A DNA stretch of 36,418 nt from Streptococcus pseudopneumoniae (lineage in GTDB: Bacteria; Bacillota; Bacilli; Lactobacillales; Streptococcaceae), in assembly GCF_001074975.1 (NCBI RefSeq), contig NZ_JUUO01000111.1:1-36418 (forward strand), given 5' to 3'. The notes beneath the pieces are model-generated. The model ran no database searches. It saw only the letters and a list, made by a program, of their open reading frames with translations, and was not told the DNA's origin. A program made the translations under genes and the position numbers. Shown one piece after another: positions 27,974 through 36,418 of this stretch (positions are counted from its first letter, which is position 1; every line of letters starts with the position of its first letter).

Positions 27974-27999
27974 GGTCTTGGGAGTTACTCTCAAGACTT
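27972..27999 (+). terminator. Hairpin between argR and mutS
   Basis: GTCTTG and CAAGAC with inner GAG/CTC, followed by TTATTTTTG. It looks like a terminator or attenuator; mutS follows at 28024. Confidence 0.7.
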
Positions 28000-28023
28000 A
28001 TTTTTGACAAGGAGAGACGGAAA

Positions 28024-30558
28024 ATGGCGACAGAAAAGCTATCACCTGGCATGCAACAGTATGTGGATATTAAAAAGCAATATCCAGATGCGTTTTTGCT
28101 CTTTCGGATGGGTGATTTTTATGAATTATTTTATGAGGATGCGGTCAATGCTGCGCAGATTCTGGAAATTTCCTTAACGAGTCGCAACAAGAATGCGGAC
28201 AATCCGATTCCTATGGCAGGTGTCCCTTATCATTCTGCCCAACAGTACATCGATGTCTTGATTGAGCAGGGCTATAAGGTAGCTATCGCAGAGCAGATGG
28301 AAGATCCTAAACAAGCTGTTGGGGTTGTGAAACGAGAAGTTGTTCAGGTTATTACGCCAGGGACAGTGGTCGATAGCAGTAAGCCAGACAGTCAGAACAA
28401 CTTCTTGGTTGCTATAGATCGTGATGGCAGTCAATTTGGCCTCGCTTATATGGACCTGGTGACGGGTGACTTTTATGTGACAGGTCTTTTGGATTTCACG
28501 CTAGTTTGTGGGGAAATCCGCAATCTCAAGGCGCGAGAAGTGGTGCTGGGCTATGACTTGTCTGAGGAAGAAGAACAAATCCTCAGTCGCCAGATGAATC
28601 TGGTACTCTCTTATGAAAAAGAAAGCTTTGAAGACCTTCATTTACTGGATTCACGATTAGCAGCTGTGGAGCAAGCGGCATCTAGTAAGTTGCTCCAGTA
28701 TGTCCATCGGACTCAGATGCGCGAATTGAACCACCTCAAACCTGTTATCCGCTATGAAATCAAGGATTTCTTGCAGATGGATTATGCGACCAAGGCTAGT
28801 CTGGATTTGGTTGAGAATGCTCGTTCAGGCAAGAAGCAAGGCAGTCTTTTCTGGCTTTTGGATGAAACCAAAACAGCCATGGGTATGCGTCTGTTACGTT
28901 CTTGGATTCATCGTCCTTTGATTGATAAGGAACGAATCGTCCAACGTCAAGAAGTGGTTCAGGTCTTTCTCGACCATTTCTTTGAGCGTAGTGATTTGAC
29001 AGACAGTCTCAAGGGTGTGTATGATATCGAACGCTTGGCCAGTCGGGTTTCTTTTGGCAAAACCAATCCTAAGGATCTCTTGCAGCTAGCGACCACCTTG
29101 TCTAGTGTGCCAAGGATTCGTGCGATTTTAGAAGGGATGGAGCAACCTGCTCTAGCCTATCTGATCGCACAATTGGATGGAATCCCTGAGTTGGAGAGCT
29201 TGATTAGCGCAGCGATTGCTCCTAAAGCTCCTCATGTGATTACAGAAGGTGGCATTATTCGGACTGGATTTGATGAGACTTTGGATAAGTACCGTCGCGT
29301 TCTCAGAGAAGGGACTAGCTGGATTGCTGAGATTGAGGCTAAGGAGCGAGAAAACTCTGGTATCAGCACGCTTAAGATTGACTACAATAAGAAGGATGGT
29401 TACTATTTCCATGTGACCAATTCTCAACTGGGAAATGTGCCTGCTCACTTTTTCCGCAAGGCAACGCTGAAAAACTCAGAACGCTTTGGAACCGAAGAAT
29501 TAGCCCGTATCGAGGGAGATATGCTGGAGGCGCGTGAGAAGTCAGCTAACCTAGAGTACGAAATTTTTATGCGTATTCGTGAAGAAGTCAGCAAGTACAT
29601 CCAACGTTTACAAGCTCTAGCTCAAGGAATTGCGACAGTTGATGTCTTACAGAGTCTGGCGGTTGTGGCTGAAACCCAGCATTTGATTCGACCAGAGTTC
29701 GGAGAGGATTCACAAATCGATATCCAGAAAGGGCGCCATGCTGTCGTTGAAAAGGTTATGGGGGCTCAGACCTATATTCCAAATACAATTCAGATGGCAG
29801 AAGATACCAGTATTCAACTGATTACAGGGCCCAACATGAGCGGGAAATCAACCTATATGCGTCAGTTAGCCATGACGGCGGTTATGGCTCAGTTGGGTTC
29901 TTATGTGCCAGCAGAAAGCGCCCATTTACCGATTTTTGATGCGATTTTTACCCGTATCGGAGCAGCAGATGACTTAGTTTCGGGTCAATCAACCTTCATG
30001 GTAGAGATGATGGAGGCCAATAATGCCATTTCGCATGCGACTAAGAATTCCTTGATTCTCTTTGATGAGTTAGGACGAGGAACTGCAACTTATGACGGGA
30101 TGGCTCTTGCTCAGTCTATCATCGAATACATCCATGAGCATATTGGAGCCAAGACCCTCTTTGCGACCCACTACCATGAGTTGACTAGTCTGGAGTCCAG
30201 CTTGGAACACTTGGTCAATGTCCACGTGTCAACCTTAGAGCAGGATGGGCAGGTTACCTTCCTTCACAAGATTGAACCGGGGCCAGCTGATAAATCCTAC
30301 GGTATCCATGTTGCCAAGATTGCTGGCTTGCCAGCAGACCTTTTAGCAAGGGCGGATAAGATTTTGACTCAGCTAGAGAATCAGGGAACAGAGAGTCCTG
30401 CTCCCATGAGACAAACAAGTGCTGTCACAGAACAGATTTCACTCTTTGATACGGCAGAAGAACATCCTATCCTAGAAGAATTAGCTAAACTGGATGTTTA
30501 CAACATGACACCTATGCAGGCTATGAATGTTTTGGTTGAGTTCAAACAGAAACTATAA
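28024..30558 (+). CDS. mutS: DNA mismatch repair protein MutS (HexA)
   Basis: 844 residues. The mismatch-reading motif FxE lies in [16 protein letters not shown] near the N-terminus. The ATPase domain has Walker [10 protein letters not shown] (Lys608), Walker [12 protein letters not shown] and the FATHYHEL switch. The C-terminus has the helix-turn-helix dimer region. Recognises mismatches, including those formed during transformation; called HexA in pneumococcus. AGGAG lies upstream of the ATG. It may share transcription with argR across a weak terminator. Confidence 0.97.
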   Translation: MATEKLSPGMQQYVDIKKQYPDAFLLFRMGDFYELFYEDAVNAAQILEISLTSRNKNADNPIPMAGVPYHSAQQYIDVLIEQGYKVAIAEQMEDPKQAVGVVKREVVQVITPGTVVDSSKPDSQNNFLVAIDRDGSQFGLAYMDLVTGDFYVTGLLDFTLVCGEIRNLKAREVVLGYDLSEEEEQILSRQMNLVLSYEKESFEDLHLLDSRLAAVEQAASSKLLQYVHRTQMRELNHLKPVIRYEIKDFLQMDYATKASLDLVENARSGKKQGSLFWLLDETKTAMGMRLLRSWIHRPLIDKERIVQRQEVVQVFLDHFFERSDLTDSLKGVYDIERLASRVSFGKTNPKDLLQLATTLSSVPRIRAILEGMEQPALAYLIAQLDGIPELESLISAAIAPKAPHVITEGGIIRTGFDETLDKYRRVLREGTSWIAEIEAKERENSGISTLKIDYNKKDGYYFHVTNSQLGNVPAHFFRKATLKNSERFGTEELARIEGDMLEAREKSANLEYEIFMRIREEVSKYIQRLQALAQGIATVDVLQSLAVVAETQHLIRPEFGEDSQIDIQKGRHAVVEKVMGAQTYIPNTIQMAEDTSIQLITGPNMSGKSTYMRQLAMTAVMAQLGSYVPAESAHLPIFDAIFTRIGAADDLVSGQSTFMVEMMEANNAISHATKNSLILFDELGRGTATYDGMALAQSIIEYIHEHIGAKTLFATHYHELTSLESSLEHLVNVHVSTLEQDGQVTFLHKIEPGPADKSYGIHVAKIAGLPADLLARADKILTQLENQGTESPAPMRQTSAVTEQISLFDTAEEHPILEELAKLDVYNMTPMQAMNVLVEFKQKL

Positions 30559-30602
30559 AACCAAGATTCACTAGTTAATCTAACTGTATCAAGGAAACTT
30601 CT

Positions 30603-30631
30603 TTGACAATTCCCCGCTTTTTTGCTAGAAT
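30603..30631 (+). promoter_or_regulatory. patA promoter
   Basis: The -35 is TTGACA (30603-30608) and the -10 is TAGAAT (30626-30631) with TG one base upstream, spacer 17. This is a near-consensus, strong promoter; the leader starts near 30638. Confidence 0.88.
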
Positions 30632-30653
30632 AACATCACACAAACAGAATGAG

Positions 30654-30694
30654 AAGGAGCTGACGCATTGTCGCTCCCTTTTGTCTATTTTTTT
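30654..30694 (+). terminator. patA leader attenuator
   Basis: AAGGAGC with GCTCC(C)TT and inner GAC/GTC form a stable stem, followed by TTGTCTATTTTTTT, 11 bases before the patA ATG. Most transcripts should stop here after about 55 bases. Disruption of a terminator at this place is known to cause patAB overexpression and fluoroquinolone resistance in pneumococcus. It is intact in this strain. Confidence 0.88.
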
Positions 30695-30705
30695 AAGGAG
30701 AAAGT

Positions 30706-32412
30706 ATGCTGATTCAGAAAATAAAAACCTACAAGTGGCAGGCCTTGGCTTCGCTCCTGATGACAGGCTTGATGGTTGCTAGTTCACTTTTGCAACCGCG
30801 TTATTTGCAGGAAGTCTTAGACGCCCTCTTTGCTGGGGAATATGAAGCTATTTATAGTATCGGGGTTTGGTTGATTGGTGTGGCCTTGGTTGGTCTGGTT
30901 GCTGGTGGGCTCAATGTTGTCCTTGCAGCCTATATTGCCCAAGGAGTTTCATCTGACCTTCGGGAGGATGCCTTCCGTAAAATTCAAACCTTTTCTTATG
31001 CCAATATTGAACAATTTAATGCGGGCAATCTAGTCGTTCGCATGACAAATGATATCAACCAGATTCAGAACGTGGTCATGATGACCTTCCAAATTCTCTT
31101 CAGACTTCCCCTCTTGTTCATAGGGTCGTTTATCCTGGCGGTTCAAACTTTACCCTCTCTGTGGTGGGTGATTGTTCTCATGGTAGTCTTGATTTTTGGT
31201 TTGACTGCTGTCATGATGGGAATGATGGGACCTCGTTTTGCCAAGTTTCAAACCCTTCTTGAGCGCATCAATGCCATTGCCAAGGAAAATCTACGCGGTG
31301 TTCGTGTGGTCAAGTCCTTTGTCCAAGAAAAAGAGCAATTTGCTAAGTTTACGGAGGTTTCAGACGAGCTTCTTGGTCAAAACCTTTACATCGGTTATGC
31401 CTTTTCAGTAGTGGAACCTTTCATGATGTTGGTCGGTTATGGGGCGGTATTCCTCTCTATTTGGCTAGTTGCGGGGATGGTTCAGTCGGATCCGTCGGTT
31501 GTGGGTTCCATTGCTTCCTTTGTCAATTATCTTAGCCAGATTATCTTTACCATTGTTATGGTTGGATTTTTGGGAAATTCTGTCAGTCGTGCCATGATTT
31601 CCATGCGTCGTATTCGAGAAATTCTTGACGCAGAGCCAGCTATGACTTTCAAGGATGTACCAGATGAAGAGTTAGTCGGAAGTCTTAGCTTTGAAAATGT
31701 GACCTTTACCTATCCAATGGATAAGGAACCGATGCTGAAAGATGTGACCTTTACCATCGAACCCGGTCAAATGGTTGGTGTAGTTGGAGCGACTGGTGCA
31801 GGGAAATCGACCTTGGCTCAATTGATTCCACGTCTCTTTGACCCACAGGAAGGGGCCATCAAAATCGGAGGCAAGGATATTCGAGAAGTGAGTGAAGGAA
31901 CCCTGCGTAAAACTGTTTCTATCGTTCTCCAACGTGCCATTCTCTTCAGTGGAACGATTGCAGATAACTTGAGACAGGGTAAGGGAGATGCCACTCTATT
32001 TGAAATGGAGCGCGCAGCCAATATTGCCCAAGCCAGTGAATTCATTCATCGTATGGAGAAAACCTTCGAAAGTCCAGTTGAAGAGCGGGGAACCAACTTC
32101 TCAGGTGGGCAAAAACAAAGGATGTCGATTGCTCGTGGAATTGTCAGCAATCCACGTATTCTGATTTTTGACGATTCGACCTCAGCCTTGGATGCCAAGT
32201 CAGAGCGTCTGGTTCAAGAAGCCTTGAATAAGGACTTGAAGGGGACAACAACCATTATTATCGCGCAAAAGATTAGCTCGGTTGTCCATGCAGATAAAAT
32301 CTTGGTTCTAGATCAAGGACGATTGATTGGTCAAGGTACGCATGCAGACTTGGTTGCCAACAATGCCGTTTACCGTGAAATCTACGAAACACAGAAAGGA
32401 AAGGAGGAGTAA
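30706..32412 (+). CDS. patA: Multidrug ABC exporter half PatA
   Basis: A half-transporter of 568 residues: six membrane segments (~1-300) then one nucleotide-binding domain. Walker A is GATGAGKST (Lys367) and the signature SGGQ lies at 466-469. The residue after Walker B that should be Glu is Asp490 (FDDSTSALD), and the H-loop His is Gln521. So its own Walker site is degenerate, while its signature is sound. It pairs with PatB, one base downstream. In pneumococcus PatA/PatB exports fluoroquinolones and dyes. AAGGAG precedes the ATG. Confidence 0.95.
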   Translation: MLIQKIKTYKWQALASLLMTGLMVASSLLQPRYLQEVLDALFAGEYEAIYSIGVWLIGVALVGLVAGGLNVVLAAYIAQGVSSDLREDAFRKIQTFSYANIEQFNAGNLVVRMTNDINQIQNVVMMTFQILFRLPLLFIGSFILAVQTLPSLWWVIVLMVVLIFGLTAVMMGMMGPRFAKFQTLLERINAIAKENLRGVRVVKSFVQEKEQFAKFTEVSDELLGQNLYIGYAFSVVEPFMMLVGYGAVFLSIWLVAGMVQSDPSVVGSIASFVNYLSQIIFTIVMVGFLGNSVSRAMISMRRIREILDAEPAMTFKDVPDEELVGSLSFENVTFTYPMDKEPMLKDVTFTIEPGQMVGVVGATGAGKSTLAQLIPRLFDPQEGAIKIGGKDIREVSEGTLRKTVSIVLQRAILFSGTIADNLRQGKGDATLFEMERAANIAQASEFIHRMEKTFESPVEERGTNFSGGQKQRMSIARGIVSNPRILIFDDSTSALDAKSERLVQEALNKDLKGTTTIIIAQKISSVVHADKILVLDQGRLIGQGTHADLVANNAVYREIYETQKGKEE

Positions 32413-32413
32413 A

Positions 32414-34180
32414 ATGAAGACAGTTCAATTTTTTTGGCATTATTTTAAAGTCTATAAGCTATCATTTGTAGTTGTTATCCTGATGATTGTTTTAGCGACT
32501 CTTGCCCAAGCCCTCTTTCCAGTCTTTTCTGGACAAGCAGTGACGCAGCTAGCTAATTTAGTGCAAGCTTATCAAGATGGCAATCCAGAACTTGTTTGGC
32601 AAAGTTTATCAGGAATCATGGTCAATCTTGGCCTGCTGGTTTTGGTTCTATTTATCTCCAGTGTGATATACATGTGTCTCATGACGCGCGTGATTGCAGA
32701 GTCGACCAACGAGATGCGCAAAGGCCTCTTCGGTAAGCTTGCTCGTTTGACGGTCTCTTTCTTTGACCGCCGACAAGATGGCGATATCCTATCTCGTTTT
32801 ACCAGTGATTTGGATAATATCCTCCAAGCCTTTAACGAGAGCTTGATTCAGGTCATGAGCAATATTGTTTTATATCTTGGTCTGATTCTTGTCATGTTTT
32901 CTAGAAATGTGACGCTGGCTCTCATCACCATTGCCAGCACACCAGTAGCCTTCCTTATGCTGATTTTCATCGTGAAAATGGCGCGCAAATACACCAACCT
33001 CCAGCAAAAAGAGGTAGGGAAGCTCAACGCCTATATGGATGAGAGTATCTCAGGCCAAAAAGCTGTCATTGTCCAAGGCATTCAAGAGGATATGATGGCA
33101 GGATTTATTGAACAAAATGAGAGCGTGCGCAAGGCAACCTTTAAAGGAAGAATGTTCTCAGGAATTCTTTTCCCTGTCATGAATGGGATGAGTCTGGTTA
33201 ATACAGCCATCGTCATCTTTGCGGGTTCGGCTGTCCTATTAAATGATAGGACTATTGAAACAAGTACAGCCCTAGGTTTGATTGTTATGTTTGCCCAATT
33301 TTCTCAGCAGTACTACCAGCCTATTATTCAAGTTGCAGCTAGTTGGGGAAGCCTTCAGTTAGCCTTTACAGGGGCTGAACGGATTCAGGAAATGTTTGAT
33401 GCAGAGGAAGAAATCCGACCTGAAAAGGCTCCGACCTTCACTAAGTTGCAAGAAGGTGTTGAAATCAGTCATATTGATTTTTCATACTTGCCTGATAAAC
33501 CTATTTTGAAAGATGTCAGCATTTCCGCTCCGAAAGGTCAGATGACAGCAGTTGTTGGTCCGACTGGGTCAGGGAAAACGACTATTATGAATCTCATCAA
33601 TCGCTTTTATGATGTTGATGCTGGCGGTATTTATTTTGACGGAAAAGACATTCGTGACTATGATTTAGATAGTCTCAGAAGCAAGGTGGGAATTGTCTTG
33701 CAAGATTCGGTCTTGTTTAGCGGAACGATTCGAGACAATATCCGTTTCGGTGTGCCAGATGCTAGTCAAGAAATGGTTGAGGCAGCAGCCAAGGCAACCC
33801 ACATTCACGACTATATCGAAAGTTTGCCTGATAAATATGATACTCTTATCGATGATGATCAGAGCATCTTCTCAACAGGACAGAAACAATTGATTTCTAT
33901 CGCTCGAACCCTGATGACAGATCCAGAAGTTCTCATTCTAGATGAAGCTACTTCAAACGTAGATACGGTGACAGAAAGTAAGATTCAGCATGCCATGGAG
34001 GCGGTTGTAGCAGGCAGAACCAGTTTCGTCATTGCTCACCGCTTAAAAACCATTCTCAATGCAGATCAGATTATTGTCCTTAAGGATGGAGAAGTCATTG
34101 AACGTGGTAACCACCATGAACTCTTGAAGCTAGGTGGCTTCTATTCAGAACTCTATCACAATCAATTTGTTTTTGAATAA
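32414..34180 (+). CDS. patB: Multidrug ABC exporter half PatB
   Basis: 588 residues with six membrane segments (~20-300) and a C-terminal nucleotide-binding domain. Walker A is GPTGSGKTT (Lys388), Walker B LILDEATS has the catalytic Glu511, and the H-loop His542 is present. The signature, however, reads STGQ (487-490) instead of SGGQ. This is the mirror of PatA's defects, so one composite ATP site is active and one degenerate. I start at the ATG at 32414 (AAGGAGG upstream); the earlier frame from 32327 overlaps patA and lacks support. Confidence 0.95.
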   Translation: MKTVQFFWHYFKVYKLSFVVVILMIVLATLAQALFPVFSGQAVTQLANLVQAYQDGNPELVWQSLSGIMVNLGLLVLVLFISSVIYMCLMTRVIAESTNEMRKGLFGKLARLTVSFFDRRQDGDILSRFTSDLDNILQAFNESLIQVMSNIVLYLGLILVMFSRNVTLALITIASTPVAFLMLIFIVKMARKYTNLQQKEVGKLNAYMDESISGQKAVIVQGIQEDMMAGFIEQNESVRKATFKGRMFSGILFPVMNGMSLVNTAIVIFAGSAVLLNDRTIETSTALGLIVMFAQFSQQYYQPIIQVAASWGSLQLAFTGAERIQEMFDAEEEIRPEKAPTFTKLQEGVEISHIDFSYLPDKPILKDVSISAPKGQMTAVVGPTGSGKTTIMNLINRFYDVDAGGIYFDGKDIRDYDLDSLRSKVGIVLQDSVLFSGTIRDNIRFGVPDASQEMVEAAAKATHIHDYIESLPDKYDTLIDDDQSIFSTGQKQLISIARTLMTDPEVLILDEATSNVDTVTESKIQHAMEAVVAGRTSFVIAHRLKTILNADQIIVLKDGEVIERGNHHELLKLGGFYSELYHNQFVFE

Positions 34181-34213
34181 GAAAAAGTTGTCCTGTGTGG
34201 GCAGCTTTTTCTT
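34181..34213 (+). terminator. patB terminator
   Basis: GAAAAAG with CTTTTTC, inner TG/CA and CC/GG pairs, loop TGTG-like. It begins right after the patB stop. Confidence 0.8.
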
Positions 34214-34252
34214 GTCCATAAAAAATTTTTATCACAGCCTTAAAAAAACATA

Positions 34253-34283
34253 TTAGACGAAAGTCATTTTGAGTGATATGATA
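34253..34283 (+). promoter_or_regulatory. Promoter upstream of the BOX and amidotransferase gene
   Basis: The -10 is TATGAT (34278-34283) with TG one base upstream. A weak -35, TTAGAC (34253-34258), has a 19-bp spacer. The start near 34290 would put the whole BOX in the transcript. Confidence 0.45.
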
Positions 34284-34293
34284 GGACTATCGT

Positions 34294-34400
34294 TATACTA
34301 AATGAAAATCAAAGAGCAAACTAGGAAGCTAGTCGCAAGCTGTACTTGAGTACGGTAAGGCGACGCTGACGTAGTTTGAAGAGATTTTCGAAGAGTATTA
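34294..34400 (+). repeat. BOX repeat (boxA-boxC) in a 5' leader
   Basis: Runs from TTATACTAAATGAAAATC to CGAAGAGTATTA, with boxA and boxC but no boxB. It differs from the copy at 25078 at several positions. It ends 21 bp before the ATG of the next gene. Confidence 0.93.
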
Positions 34401-34421
34401 ACATTCGAAAGGAGAGACATC

Positions 34422-35111
34422 ATGGCTAGAACGGTTGTAGGAGTTGCTGCAAATCTATGTCCCGTAGACGCAGAAGGCAAAAACATTCATTCATCTGTAT
34501 CTTGTAGATTCGCAGAGAGCATTCGTCAAGTCGGTGGTCTCCCTTTAGTCATTCCTGTTGGTGATGAGTCAGTTGTACGCGATTATGTGGAAATGATTGA
34601 CAGACTCATTTTGACAGGCGGTCAAAATGTCCACCCTCAGTTTTATGGAGAGAAAAAGACCATCGAGAGCGATGATTACAATCTAGTGCGTGATGAGTTT
34701 GAATTGGCCCTCTTGAAAGAAGCGCTTTGTCAGAATAAACCAATTATGGCAATCTGTCGCGGTGTTCAACTTGTCAATGTTGCCTTTGGTGGAACCCTCA
34801 ATCAAGAAATCGAAGGTCACTGGCAAGGACTGCCTTTTGGGACATCTCACTCTATTGAGACAGTGGAAGGAAGCGTGGTGGCTAAGCTATTTGGAAAAGA
34901 AAGTCAGGTCAACTCCGTACATCGTCAGAGTATCAAAGATTTGGCACCTAATTTCCGTGTAACTGCTATTGATCCGAGAGATCAAACCATCGAAGCGATT
35001 GAGTCTATCGACGAGCACCGCATTATCGGTTTGCAGTGGCATCCAGAGTTTCTGGTTAATGAAGAAGATGGCAATTTAGAATTATTTGAGTATTTATTGA
35101 ATGAACTGTAA
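34422..35111 (+). CDS. Class-I glutamine amidotransferase-like hydrolase (peptidase C26 / PuuD type)
   Basis: 229 residues. The catalytic triad of the gamma-glutamyl hydrolase branch is visible: Cys112 in AICRGVQLVN, His207 and Glu209 in QWHPEF. Such proteins cleave gamma-glutamyl bonds, for example in gamma-glutamyl-GABA, or folate polyglutamates. The real substrate is unknown, and no amine-catabolism genes are nearby. GAAAGGAGAG precedes the ATG. It is transcribed alone, with a BOX in its leader, and is followed 17 bp later by the IS. Confidence 0.9.
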   Translation: MARTVVGVAANLCPVDAEGKNIHSSVSCRFAESIRQVGGLPLVIPVGDESVVRDYVEMIDRLILTGGQNVHPQFYGEKKTIESDDYNLVRDEFELALLKEALCQNKPIMAICRGVQLVNVAFGGTLNQEIEGHWQGLPFGTSHSIETVEGSVVAKLFGKESQVNSVHRQSIKDLAPNFRVTAIDPRDQTIEAIESIDEHRIIGLQWHPEFLVNEEDGNLELFEYLLNEL

Positions 35112-35132
35112 CGACTGGTGTATTGAACTGCA

Positions 35133-35169
35133 CCCCAAAAGTTAGACACTAAAAAACTAACTTTTGGGG
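35133..35169. repeat. Hairpin in front of orfA, copy B
   Basis: CCCCAAAAGTTAG (35133-35145) and its inverse (35157-35169) are perfect 13-bp arms, ten bases before the orfA ATG. As in copy A this joins the terminal repeat to the orfA start. Confidence 0.8.
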
Positions 35170-35178
35170 TGTTTTATT

Positions 35179-35613
35179 ATGAAATTAACTTATGAGGATA
35201 AAGTTCAGATCTATGAACTTAGAAAGCAAGGTCAAAGCTTCAAGCAGCTTTCAAAAAGATTTGGAGTGGATATTTCTGGACTAAAGTACATGGTGAAATT
35301 AATTGACCGTTATGGAATAGACAGTGTCAAAAAAGGAAAGAATCGTTACTATTCTTCAGAACTAAAACAAAAAATGATTGATAAAGTCTTACTTGAAGGT
35401 CGTTCACGAAGAAGTGTAAGCCTTGATTTTGCTCTCCCAAACCAAGGAATGCTTTCGAATTGGCTGGCACAATACAAAAAAAACGGGTATACTATTGTTG
35501 AGAAAACAAGAGGGAGACCATCTAAAATGGGACGTAAACCAAAGAAAAAAACTGAAGAGATGACAGATTTAGAACGTCTTCAAGCAGAAAGACAGAAATT
35601 GTTCGAGAATTAA
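35179..35613 (+). pseudogene. IS150-like OrfA lacking the leucine zipper
   Basis: 144 residues from the ATG at 35179 (MKLTYEDKV). The helix-turn-helix units and the linker [11 protein letters not shown] are intact. Then 27 residues, present in copy A after LERLQAE, are missing and the frame resumes at RQKLFEN. The loss is 81 bp, in frame, between short GAAA-like repeats. It removes the coiled coil used to pair OrfA and OrfAB, and with it the A6G slippery site, so an OrfAB fusion cannot be made in the usual way. Confidence 0.82.
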
Positions 35614-36418
35614 TTACTGATTTTTCGTTAGATATTCTTCTAAAAGCCATTAAACTCGCTCGTTCGACCTACTACTATCATGTGAAACAGCTAGACAAAC
35701 CAGATAAAGATCAAGAGATTAAAGCTGAAATTCAATCCATTTTTACCGAACACAAGGGAAATTACGGATATCGTCGAATTCATTTAGAATTAAGAAATCG
35801 TGGTTATGTGGTCAATCATAAAAGAGTTCAACGCTTGATGAAGGTCCTTGGCTTAACAGCTCGAATTCGTCGGAAACGAAAGTATTCTTCCTACCAAGGA
35901 GACATTGGTAAGAAGGCAGAGAATCTCATTCAACGTCAATTTGAAGGCTCTAAACCAGTGGAAAAGTGTTATACGGATGTGACAGAATTTGCCATTCCAG
36001 CAAGCAGCCAAAAGCTCTATTTATCGCCAGTTTTAGATGGATTTAATAGCGAAATTATCGCCTATAATCTTTCTAGGTCACCAAACTTAGCACAAGTAAA
36101 AAAGATGTTAGAACAAGCCTTCACAAAGAAATACTACGAGAACACTATTCTCCATAGTGACCAGGGATGGCAATATCAACACGATTCTTATCATCAGATT
36201 TTGCAGGATAAGGGAATCCAACCGTCCATGTCACGTAAGGGTAATAGTCCAGATAATGGTATGATGGAATCCTTCTTTGGCATTTTGAAATCCGAAATGT
36301 TTTATGGTTATGAGGCTACCTTTCAGTCACTTGAGCAATTAGAACAAGCTATTGTAGACTATATTGATTATTACAACAACAAACGAATTAAGGTAAAACT
36401 AAAAGGACTTAGTCCTGT
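35598..36418 (+). pseudogene. IS150-like OrfB, no start or frameshift signal, partial at window end
   Basis: The frame is open from 35598 to the window end (273 codons) with no stop. It holds HTH_21-like GNYGYRRIHLELRNRGY, then the DDE blocks: YTDVTEF, HSDQGWQYQ and DNGMMESFFG. The codon matching the ATG of copy A's OrfB is ATT here, so no clear start is left. With the A6G site also gone from orfA, expression is doubtful even though the catalytic domain looks sound. The C-terminal end is outside the window. Confidence 0.8.

Larger units (their letters stand above)
35129..36418 (+). mobile_element. IS3-family (IS150-like) element copy B, cut by window end
   Basis: Begins with the inverted repeat TGCACCCCAAAAGTTAGAC. 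Compared with copy A it is cut about 53 bases before its far end. The orientation is opposite to copy A. Most of orfB, including all three catalytic blocks, is retained, but 81 bp of orfA is missing. The proteins of the two copies differ at many positions, so they are not recent duplicates. Confidence 0.88.

Noticed and set aside
32327-32413. Longer PatB starting inside patA
   Set aside because: The extra 29 residues come from the patA coding region in another frame; the ATG at 32414 has AAGGAGG and gives the family's usual N-terminus.

Overview
The window looks like a chromosomal segment of Streptococcus pneumoniae or a very close relative (S. mitis or S. pseudopneumoniae). This rests on the low GC content, three BOX-type repeats, and a gene order I recognise from pneumococcus: malXCD/malQP, rlmA, tyrS, pbp1b, dapH-dapL, galU-gpsA, argS/argR, hexA (mutS), patA-patB. 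It also rests on family-level recognition of the proteins. No database was searched.

Layout. Positions 1-7905 hold the maltosaccharide locus. The ABC permease/binding-protein operon (malX-malC-malD, minus strand) diverges from the enzyme operon (malQ-malP, plus strand). The 486-bp regulatory region between them has two mirrored promoters, each with a LacI-type palindrome just after the start site and a cre-like site over the -35. No ATPase gene is present, so the transporter presumably borrows a shared one (MsmK in pneumococcus).

Positions 7970-11325 are an accessory island. It has two diverged copies of a two-gene small-membrane-protein cassette, a broken IS3/IS150-type element joined to copy 1, and a divergent operon for a secreted 200-residue protein of unknown function plus a 47-residue membrane peptide. 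Two of the genes carry one-base frame lesions next to A6 runs at their start codons.

Positions 11374-24990 are mostly housekeeping: RlmA methyltransferase, a small protein with an atypical P1B ATPase, tyrosyl-tRNA synthetase, PBP1b, an EamA transporter, a probable structured small RNA, the acetyl branch of lysine/diaminopimelate synthesis (dapH, dapL), 5-formyl-THF cyclo-ligase, a rhomboid protease, and galU-gpsA. Positions 25078-30558 hold a BOX, a small membrane protein, a three-hairpin intergenic element, argS, argR and mutS/hexA.

Positions 30600-34211 hold the heterodimeric multidrug ABC exporter patA-patB behind an attenuator hairpin. The window ends with a BOX in the leader of a class-I glutamine amidotransferase gene and a second IS3/IS150-type copy cut by the window edge. 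Cell-wall precursor supply (dapH/dapL, pbp1b), surface-sugar supply (galU) and membrane lipid precursor (gpsA) lie close together but in separate transcription units.
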